Source of the DNA: Chrysomallon squamiferum
Taxonomy: Eukaryota > Mollusca > Gastropoda > Neomphalida > Peltospiridae
DNA: 42,500 nt
Assembly: GCA_012295275.1 (NCBI GenBank)
Contig: CM022676.1
Coordinates: 10,666,086-10,708,585, forward strand
Direction: 5' to 3'
Positions 27,220 to 39,004 of the stretch are shown here, one piece after another (position 1 is the stretch's first letter; every line of letters begins with the position of its first letter). The notes beneath the pieces are model-generated. The model did not search any database, was not told the origin of the DNA, and worked only from the letters and a program-made list of their open reading frames with translations. Made by a program: the position numbers and the translations under genes.

Positions 27220-29253
27220 ATTTACATTCTTATTATTACCAATAATGAATAATCATAATATTAATTATTATCATAACCAATATCATCATTATTATGATAA
27301 TTTTCTTAGTTGTTATGATGTCATCATTCTATCATTATCATTATAATTTTTATTACATCATCATTTTTATTATTACTGTTATTATTGCTATCATAATCAA
27401 CATTGTTATTGTCATCATGATTATTATATTATTATTATTTTGTTATTATTATTGTTGTTATTGTTATTATTATTGCTGTTATTGTTATTGTTGTTATTGC
27501 TATTGTTATTATTGCTATTGTTATTGTTATTATTTTTATTGTTGTTATTGTTATTATTGTTATTGTTATTATTATTATTATTATTGTTGTTATTGTTATT
27601 ATTGTTGTTATTATTGTTGTTGTTATTGTTATTTCAGCTGACTACAGTGCAGAAAAAGCGGCAGATTTGTCAACTTTTTTTGATGTTGGTGGCATCGTAG
27701 GTTTGTGATTTTACTGTTTTATTTTTTATTTTGTTTTCTACTTTTCTGTTCTGTTTTGTTTAGTTTAGCTGTCATCTTTTAAGTGTTTATTTATTCACAT
27801 ACTATAGATATTTGCATTTTTCATAATTTATAATATTTGTTACTAAATGTTAATCATAAACTTTCAGTCCTGATATTCTTTCATTGGTTAGTTAAATACT
27901 ACATTATTCCAAGTTAACATGTAAAATATGTTTTTGTGTTTGACATTCAGGTTACAGATACTACATTATTCCAAGTTAACATGTAAAATATGTTTTTGTG
28001 TTTGACATTTATGTTATAAATATTACATTATTACAAGTTAACATGTAAAATATGTTTGTGTGTTTGACATTTATGTTACAAATACTACATTATTACAAGT
28101 TAACATGTAAAATATGTTTGTGTGTTTGACTTTCAGGTTATAAATACTACATTATTCCAAGTTAACATGTAAAATATGTTTTTGTGTTTGACATTTATGT
28201 TATAAATATTACATTATTACAAGTTAACATGTAAAATATGTTTTTGTGTTTGACATTTATGTTACAAATACTACATTATTACAAGTTAACATGTAAAATA
28301 TGTTTGTGTGTTTGACTTTCAGGTTATAAATACTACATTATTCCAAGTTAACATGTAAAATATGTTTGTGTGTTTGACATTCAGGTTATAAATACTACAT
28401 TATTCCAAGTTAACATGTAAAATATGTTTTTGTGTTTGACATTTATGTTATAAATACTACATTATTACAAGTTAACATGTAAAATATGTTTTTGTGTTTT
28501 GACTTTCAGGTTATAAATACTACATTATTCCAAGTTAACATGTAAAATATGTTTTTGTGTTTGACATTTATGTTATAAATACTACATTATTCCAAGTTAA
28601 CATGTAAAATATGTTTTTGTGTTTGACATTCAGGTTATAAATATTACATTATTCCAAGTTAACATGTAAAATATGTTTGTGTGTTTGACATTTATGTTAC
28701 AAATACTACATTATTACAAGTTAACATGTAAAATATGTTTGTGTGTTTGACTTTCAGGTTATAAATACTACATTATTCCAAGTTAACATGTAAAATATGT
28801 TTGTGTGTTTGACATTTATGTTATAAATACTACATTATTCCAAGTTAACATGTAAAATATGTTTGTGTGTTTGACATTTATGTTATAAATACTACATTAT
28901 TCCAAGTTAACATGTAAAATAAGTTTTTGTATTTGACATTCAGGTTATAAATACTACATTATTGCAAGTTAACATGTAATGTGTGTTTGACTTTCAGGTG
29001 GTATAGTAGCTGGTGTTATATCAGACAGGACCGGGGCGAGGGCTTCCACCTGTATGGTTATGTTGTTTTTAGCTGCTCCAGTGGTGAGTAATGTTACTCA
29101 CATCCGGTTATTAACTAGAGAGTTTTTTAAATACACACACAGAAATAAAAATTAAAAAAAAAAACATAATAATAAGTAGAAATAAAGTTAAAGAATGAAA
29201 CCAAAAAAAATAAAATAATAATAATTTTTTTAATTAGTTTTCTGTCACAGGGC

Positions 29254-29321
<68 letters not shown>

Positions 29322-29625
29322 ATTTCTTTCTATCTATCTACTATCTAACTCCTATCTATCTTTCTGTGTCTTTCTCTCTCTCTGTATCTCTATCTCATCT
29401 TTGTCTGTACCTCTCTCAGTTCTTTACCCTAACCTTTCTGTGTTTTCTTTTTCATTCTTCTAACAGATGCATTTCAAATTTCTACTTCATAAATTGATTT
29501 CTAATGCAGCATATTTTTTTCAACTTTTTTCTTTATCTTATTTTTTATTTCAGATGTATATATATAATTTATATGGTAGTCAAAATTATATACAAAATGT
29601 AGGTAAGTGGAAACAATGATTTATT

Positions 29626-29661
<36 letters not shown>

Positions 29662-30230
29662 TAAAAGGATAATATTAAATTTTCCCAAAACGCAATTTAA
29701 TTCATAAATATCCAAACATTACTCACCTGTACAGTTCTGAACTGAGTTACATTATAAAAATATTTGATGATTTTGTTGTTAGAAATTTTTTTTTCATTTT
29801 TTTTCAGGTATTTTATTAATTTGTGGATCGTTAGTCAATGGACCCTACGCACTGATCACAACGGCCGTCAGTGCTGACCTGGGGACTCACAAGTGTTTAC
29901 AAGGCAACTCCAGAGCGTTGGCTACCGTGACGGCAATCATAGATGGCACAGGCAGCATAGGTGAGTTAAACCAGAAAGATAGGTTTCTATTTTATTTACT
30001 TATTTAGTTATTTGTTTATTTACTTATCTGTTCATTTATTTATTCATTTATTCATTTATTTATTTATTTATTTATTTATTCATTTATTTACTTATTTGTT
30101 TATTTACTTATTTATTTATTTATTTATTTATTTGTTTATTTATTTATTTGTTCATTTATTTATTTACTTATTTATTTATTTATTCATTTATTCATTTGTT
30201 CATTTATTTATTTACTTTTTGTTTATTTAC

Positions 30231-30265
<35 letters not shown>

Positions 30266-30697
30266 TTCATTTATTCATTTGTTCATTTATTTATTTACTT
30301 ATTTGTTTATTTACTTATTTGTTCATTTATTTATTTATTTATTTATTCATTTATTCATTTATTTATTCGTTTATTCACTTACACCAGGGGCTGCTATTGG
30401 GCCACTGTTAACTGGTCTGATCTTCAAGACTGGCTGGAACAATGTCTTCTGGATGTTGATAGCCGCCGACATCGCAGCGCTGCTGGTGAGTATCGTTATT
30501 GCATGCCGACGCGATGCTCCGATGTTGTCGTTGAACATCAAACCCTGCTTGTACCGAAGTCCTCGAGTTGTCATTGCCGTTGTCTCATTTCTTTTAACCT
30601 TCCTCATCATGATCATTTTCTACACCTACTGGCCCCTCATCCCAGTCTTGTAAACCCTGACTTGTTACAGGTTTTAATGTTTAAAATTTTATCATAT

Positions 30698-30729
<32 letters not shown>

Positions 30730-31331
30730 ATATAGAAGTCTCGTATCTGTTATCATGTATATTTTCAATTCATGAAATCTAAATTGTTTTTTCTATTATC
30801 AGATTTTTTTATTTATTAAAATTTTATTTTTTTATTTTTTCCTGTTGTCCATTTGTATTAAATTTTGAAAACTTAAATTGTTATTATTTTTTATTATTAT
30901 TGACGTTCTTTAAATGACGAAAATCTAAAAAAAAAAAAAAAATTCTATTACTAATTTTTGAATTTGTAAAATTTAAATTATTGATCAGTATTATCAGTTC
31001 TGTAATAAAACCTATATTTTAATTAAGGTAATTTGAATTTTTTTTAATAATTATTGTTTAATAAGAAAATAGAAATCTCATTTCTGTTACCTGTTTTCAA
31101 TTATGTAAATCAATAAGAATTGGATGATATATCAGATCTATAACAAACTTATTTTTTTAATAATTATGATAAATTGAATTTTTCATACTTTTTAATTTAA
31201 TTTAATTTATTTTATCACATCTGTTACTTTTTCTTAATTAATAAAATTTATTGTTTTTGATTAGTATTGTAAATTGTAATTTAATAATCTCTGTATTTTA
31301 ACAATTATGGTCATTTGAATGATTGTATATT

Positions 31332-31371
<40 letters not shown>

Positions 31372-31498
31372 AATAAAGATCACTTGTCATGTTTTCTTTA
31401 TTAAGAGACTCTTAATTAAGAGAATCTGTAGTACTAGGCTGGAATTAGAAGTTATGTATTTAAAACCCATGTGTTTTTGGTCATCTGAATGATAGTTT

Positions 31499-31529
<31 letters not shown>

Positions 31530-34500
31530 TAATCATTTTATTTTAATTTATTTTATTTTATTGCATTTTTTTTTTTTTTTTTTTTTCAAAATATAAAAAT
31601 GTCATTTCTATTAACATAAAATTATTGTCATTTTAATTTATTATTTGCTGATGTTGTTGGTACATTGATTAAAATTATATGTTTACTTATTTGATTATAT
31701 TTCAAATTTATGGACCGGTATATTTTATTATATTATATTTATTTAAAACAAATAAAAGTAAAAAGAAATAAATAAATAGAAAAAGAAATTAGTTATCACA
31801 ATTTTTGGACATTCCTTTCTTCTTTTTTTTAAACAGTTTGTGTTATTTATTTTTACTACTTTAAATATTTTTATATCTGAAAATATTCCTTATTCAGTGT
31901 GTTTTGTTAGGTTTACATAATATATGTTTTATGTATTAGTGTTTTCAAGATGTTATGTTAATGTTAACATTACATAACATTACATGACATTTGTTATTTA
32001 TTTCTACATGGGAACATTTTGTGTTGATGTTAACATTACCTCAGAGTATGTGATATCAGCTTTAACGATATATGTGCATGAGGACATATTATGTTAATGT
32101 TTACAAAACATTTTATGTTATTGTTTACATTACATTACATCACACTTTTTATATGATGCATTTACATCAGAAATATTTATGTTAATATTTACGTAACATG
32201 TTACTGTTTACATTACACTCAGACTACACAATCTTAGGTTATATAAACATTTTATGTTAATGTTCCATGACAGTTTATGTTACTGTTTACACTACCTTAG
32301 ATAACATGACACTAGCTATGTGGTCAGTTTACGCAGACCACATAATATTTATGTTAATTACATAGCAATGGTTACATGATGTGTTTACGTGGGGAATTTT
32401 TGATGTTATGTTAATGTTTATGTGGAGGTTTCATGACAGCTTATGTTTTTTAATGTTAATTTTGTATGTAGTTGGTGAATATATATGCTTGTTTGGAGTG
32501 ATATGACTATGCATTAATAGGCTGATATGTAGAGGGATAAATTTGTGTATATAATATATATAATATATTTGTATGTGTGTGAGTGTGTATGTGTGTGTAT
32601 ATATATATATATATGATGGATGGAAGACATTTCATTTTTAATCTCTGTGTTGAATTTCATTATGTGTAAAAATGTCATTATATTTTTATTAGCTTATTAT
32701 TAATTTATTTTATTATTATCATTTATTTTTAATTTTTTAATTTTTTTTCCTGAATCTCAAATAATTCTGCTGTCATTTCTTTCATTGATTGGCTAGGTGA
32801 ATTCAGTATTTACTGTTTGTTCTTATATCTTAAAGCAAAACCACATTATTGATTCAAAAATATATAGCAGGTAGTATCAGAAAGGTTAATTTAAAAAAAA
32901 AAAAAAATTTCTGATTTATGTATCTCAGAACATATTTCTTATAGTTTATAAAAATCTGTCTTTTATTCATTTATTTATTTTTTTTACAAAAATTTATTCA
33001 TTTAGTCTTCCCATATTACATTTCTCAAAATAAGTTTTCTTGTTTATAAAAATCCATCCTTCATATCTGAATATATTATCTATGTGATAAATGATATCAT
33101 TGTAAGCAACAAGTAACAAAAAAATAAAAATAAAAAACCATTCCAAAACAAATAGTCTTCAAAATTATTTCACATAGAAAAGTTGTATGTAAGTCAAATA
33201 TATCTTACAATTACATAGCTGTGTAATGATGCAATCACATAATCATATTATAGTCATATTCTCATTTATTAATATAGTCATGTAATCATATTGTTGTTTA
33301 GTCATGCAGTTACATTGTCATATTGTCATATAGTTGTATTGTCATTTAGTCATGTTAATTATTTGGTCATATAGTCATATAGTTCTGTTGTCCGATAGTC
33401 ATACATTTATATTGTCATATAGTTGTATTGTCATTTAGTCATGTAGTTATTTTGTCATATAGTTTTATTGTCCCATAGTCATACATTTATATTGTCATAT
33501 AGTTATATTGTCATACAGTCATATAGTATTATTGTCCCATAGTTGTACAGTTATATTGTCATATTGTCATGTAGTTATACTGTCATATAGTCAGACAGTC
33601 ATATTGTCATATAGTCAAGTTGTTATATAGCCATATACTTATATTGTCATATAGTTATGTAGTTATATAGTCATTTAGTTACGTAGTTACATAGTTATAT
33701 AGTCATATAGTCATATAGTACTGTAGTTATTTTGTTATTGTGTTATTATATCCTCATGTAATTACAGAGTCATCATATAATCAGATCGTCATGTAATCAG
33801 AACCTCATTATATAGTCATGATACAGTCGTATAGTGATGTATGTGGAGTTGTTTCAGTCCATGTGTCACAGGTGTTTGTGTAATTTACAAAGTCACAAAC
33901 CCACTGGAATTACAATTGTAGATTTTTCTGCGTCCAGCAGTTCTGTTAATCATCAGATTTTAATGCGCTCTCAGTATTTTTCACATGTCATTGACAATCA
34001 GCTGTGGCAAATGTTAATAACAACAACAAACATTACTATTTTTTTTTTTTTTGCAAATTCTGTCCTGGTACTGTACCAGTAGTAAAGGAGTAAGTAGGTA
34101 ACTAGGATACTCCAGTAGTGTGCAGATCTGAGGTTCCTGTAGGAGTGTGATGGTATCAGGATACTGTAGGAGTATGACGGTATCAGGATACTGTAGTAGT
34201 ATCTGAGTACCACAATAATACAGTAATATCCTACTACCAGAATATTACAGTAATATCCAAGTGCCAAGATATTACAGTAGCATCCAAGTACCAATCTGTT
34301 ACAGTAGTATCTTAGTATCAGGATATTACAGTAGTATCTGAGTACCACAATAATACAGTAATTTCCTAGTACCAGAATATTACAGTAGTAACCAAGTACC
34401 AAGATATTTCAGTAGATCATAGTAGCAGGATATTATAGTAGTATCCCACTAACATGATGCTACCCAAGTATCTGAGTACCGGGATACCATTGTAATATGG

Positions 34501-34660
34501 ACAGATGTGTATCTGAAAAACTGTTTCTGTTAAATAGTAATTATTCTCTCATATTGCGATACATACATCAGTCTCTCAGTGCACTAATCAATACAGCAAA
34601 ACTAATGAGTGTCACAGATGTGTGTGTGTGTACATTCATATTTCTCAGGTGTGTTTGTTC

Positions 34661-34702
<42 letters not shown>

Positions 34703-34922
34703 GAGGAGGCAAACACTGAGTCTCAGTAAAATCATATATAAAATATGACACATGACTATATATAGTACGTTTCAGAAATATTCATCAGTAGTATTTTAAT
34801 TACTGCATTTCATTGCAGAGATCATTATAGATGATCAGATGTGAAGGATTGATTTTTATTTACAACTTTTTTAATGTGATTATAATATATTTATTGCCTT
34901 TATTTTTTCATCATCAGTATCA

Positions 34923-34953
<31 letters not shown>

Positions 34954-35106
34954 CGTTATTATTACTATTGTTATCATTATCATCATTGTTATTATTATTA
35001 TTTTACTATTATTATTATTATTTCTCCTTTTTTTTTCTTTTTTTTTTAATTTTAGAATTATAAAACATTATTTAATAAGGTTTATTTATTAATTTTTCTT
35101 TCTTTA

Positions 35107-35139
<33 letters not shown>

Positions 35140-35818
35140 ATAATTTTTTTTGAAATTATGCAACTACAAGACATATATGCTATTCTTTTTTATTTTAATA
35201 ACATTTTTTTTTAATTATATCCTACCCTCTTATTTTTTTCTTTTTCATTAAAATAATAAAATGTAGCTCAAAGTACTGCTGTCATACAAACAACATGCCT
35301 AGTGCAGTTTAAAAATCTTGTAAAAAAAAAAAGTGGAATATGATATTTTTATATTGGTGTAAAATAAATTATATTGTACTGGTAAGAATTTACTTTCTTA
35401 CAATGTATGTGTATTTGCTTGCCAAATATTTATATGTATGTATGTATGGATGTATATATATATATTTTTAACACACACACACACACACAAAAGTCAAACC
35501 TGTAGCAGTCACCTCTGAATGACAGAAACCTGTCTATGAAGGCCACCTTGATATTTAAACCTGTGATGTATTTTGTTATATAATAATCCTATATTGCAAC
35601 CAGCTGTCCATAGCAACTTATGATTAGTGCATTGAGTGGCCATACTAGACAGGTTTTACAGGTGTGTGTGTGTATGTGTGTGTGTGAAAACAATTGTTGA
35701 TGTAAACATTCCCATAAAACAAATGTGATTACTGATATATTTTCTCAGTATAATTTTGTGTTGATGTTTTCATTATCATTATTATCATCATCATTATTAC
35801 TATTATTACTGCTACTAC

Positions 35819-35854
<36 letters not shown>

Positions 35855-36680
35855 TGTCAGTATTTTTTTTATTGTTGTTATTGTTGTTATTATTAATATT
35901 ATTATTAGTAGTAGTAGTAGTAGTATGTTTATTTTTTTATTATTTTTTTTTATTATTATTTTTTTAGTATTATTAGTTTTTATTTTTATTATTATTTTAT
36001 TATTATTTTTTTTAGTAGTAGTAGTATTTTTTTTATTATTATTATTATTAGTTTTTATTTTTATTATTATTTTATTTTTATTAGTATTTTATTATTATTA
36101 TTACATGTTGAGAATCTAATGTCTAATATTACGAAGTCTTTTTTCGATTTTTTTATTCTGGGATATAGCGATGTATTACAGTTAGGACGATCAGTATACA
36201 CACTTATATTTCATGCCCAGAATTATTAAAATATTATTTTAAAATGCTTCAGACTATAAGTGTAAGTCATATGTAAGTCATATGTGAAATATAAATTGAC
36301 TTTGTGATTAAGTTTACATTCCAGTTCTCCTGATATTTTCAAATCCAAATATTTTGAATTCCAAAACACTTCAACTCCCAAACACTTTGGATAAGGGATT
36401 GTCTACCTGTATTATCATCTCAGTCATCATCATCATCATCATTATCATTAAACATTGAGGGAAATATAAAGGAGTGAACAGAAAAGGTATTTTATGCAAT
36501 GGAAGCTAAAATATTGTATTTTAATTTTTTATATTAAATTTACTGGAAAAAGTGACAAAATTGTTGTAGTTTTTATTTTGAAATGCACTGAAAATGACCA
36601 TTTAGATAAAAAACAAACAGAATTATACATTAAATCAATGTATGTGTGTCTGTGTGTCTCTGTGCATCAGTGTCTGTTTC

Positions 36681-36711
<31 letters not shown>

Positions 36712-38398
36712 CAGTTGAATCTATATTCCTAACTAAAACTAGGAATGAAATAAATTTTTGTTTTTAACAATGAGCACAGCAAATAATACTCATTGATGGT
36801 GTAGTGAAGAATAATTTGGAGTCAAACAACCAAAACCAGTTCCTGAAGAATCTAGAAGATTGTATACTTTAATGGAATATTAACTGAAACCAGATTGATA
36901 ACCAAAACTGGTTTCAGTACTGAAGAAAATGGCAACAGAAGCGACACTGACATTATAAAGGAAAAAAAATATTGTTACATTAACAAAACTGGCCAAAGGA
37001 ATAAAAAAAAAAAATGTTTTGATTAAAGAATTAAAAGTAAATGAAAAATAAAAGAAGTGACAACATTTTGATCAAACTTGGAAGGAAAAAGAATTTTTTT
37101 ATTTTTTTTATCGTTATTATTATTATTATTTTTTTTTTTTTGAATAAACTTTCATTCAGAAATGAAGACAATTTGGAAGAAGATAAACAAACATCAGCTG
37201 ATACAAAAACTTGAACTGAAATCAGTTTCAGAAACCAAAACCAAAATGGCACCTGAAGAGTCAGTAACATTAACTGTCGTCTGAAACTAAAACCAAAACT
37301 GGTTTCGGAAATAAGGAATCAGGATCTTAATTTGGTGACACAAAAGTGAAATTCGGAAGTGCATGAATATTTGAATTAAGTGGATAAACACAAGGTGAAT
37401 ATTTTGAATGTGTAGTCACTGTTTTGAGAAAGAAAGAAAGAAGAAAGAAAACATTTAAAATTAGATTTAGTGTGTGGCAGTGGTTTTCTTTATGTTACGA
37501 TCTACAGTTTATCAAAAATTGTTTGTCATTTAATCGTACGAAATTGTTTGTTAGACGTTGCAGCAGTTTGGTTCATTTTTTTTTTTGCAAATTTTATTAT
37601 TTATTTATTTACTTATTTATTTTTATTTATTTATTTATTTATTTATTTACTTTTATTTATTTATTTTTTATTTATTTTTATTTATTTACTTACTTTATTT
37701 ATTTTTGTTTATTTATTTTTCTGTTTAATTATTAATTTACTTACATATATAGAATTTCAGCTTCTATGTTAGTTTTACTTTGCTTTCTAAATTACAGTTC
37801 AGTAGCATTGATAGAAACATAATTCAATATGAAAAATTTAACATGCTTCTGTTTTTGTCAAAATGATTTGATCTTGAATCCATTTACTTCTTGATTTTAA
37901 GATTTACATCAGTCTATAAAGATTAATATTTGTATTTTCCAAATTTATACTGAATAATAATAATAATAAAATTTCTGAAATATTTTTACATTCATGCACT
38001 CTTGCGCACAGTGTATTAGTTCTGCCACATATGCACAAGAGCAAAAAACACAATAACTTTTTAATATTTTTGTGCTTGTATCTATTCATTTCCATTTTCC
38101 GTTTTAGTTTTTATCTTTTCATTCCTATTTTGAATTGCTTTAATTTTGTTGTTGTTGCAGTTTGATTTTATACTATTTGTTTATTCTTTTTGTTCTCTTT
38201 TGTTTTCTTCTGTTTTGTTTTGTTTTCAATTTTTTTACTTACTTTCACTTGTTTTGTTTTGTCTTTTAATATCCATACTTTTAGATCTGCGTCTTTTAAT
38301 TGCTTTTGATCGTGTTATAAAGTTTTTTTTTTTATTTACTTATTTATTTATTTTATTTATTCATTCATTCATTTATTTTAAATTAATTTATTTTATTA

Positions 38399-38450
<52 letters not shown>

Positions 38451-38829
38451 TTTTCATTTTTTTTTTTTTATTTTATTTTATTTTATAGTTTATTTTATAT
38501 TTTATTTTATTAGTTGCTTTGTTTTTGCTTTGTTCATAGATATACTTTAGTGGGTATTTTTTTTAGCAAATTCAAAGCTATATATTGAATTCCAGACATT
38601 AAGTTATACATTGACATTAACAGTATTTACTGCATTTATTTTGAATATAGCATGATTCCCAGAGATAATTGTTTAAGCATGCCTGTCCTGGCACAGCTTA
38701 TCATTCATATTTACACAATTTAACAAATATATATATGTACATTTTGAGTGTGTGTGTCTACAAGCATATTTATTATTGTTGTTGTCACTGTCTTATTTTT
38801 ATTATTATTATTATTAATATTAATATTAA

Positions 38830-38890
<61 letters not shown>

Positions 38891-38964
38891 TTGTTATAAT
38901 TAGTATTAATAGTATAAAGATCAATATGGTTTTTTTTTACGGACTTTCATTTAGTTATTATTTT

Positions 38965-39004
<40 letters not shown>

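Noticed and set aside
27024-27642. AT-AC (U12-type) intron from TAC|ATATCTG to GAC|TAC at exon 12
   Set aside because: It would keep phase but delete about six residues of a conserved loop, and no TTCCTTAAC branch site precedes exon 12.
27294-27700. poly-Leu and Tyr/Cys-rich frames
   Set aside because: ATT/GTT triplet array in all frames; only 27638-27700 is exon 12.
27895-28997. CRISPR-like array of regular repeats
   Set aside because: The whole 62-base unit repeats with no unique spacers; it is a eukaryotic minisatellite inside an intron.
30012-30653. 213-codon open frame through TTTA repeats
   Set aside because: The first two thirds are a TTTA array translated as Phe/Ile/Tyr/Leu; only the part from 30388 is coding, as SLC37A exon 16.
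33998-34402. 134-codon minus-strand protein with periodic YYCNILVLG motif
   Set aside because: Periodicity equals the 28-29-base minisatellite; divergence pattern is DNA-level and no start or promoter is seen.
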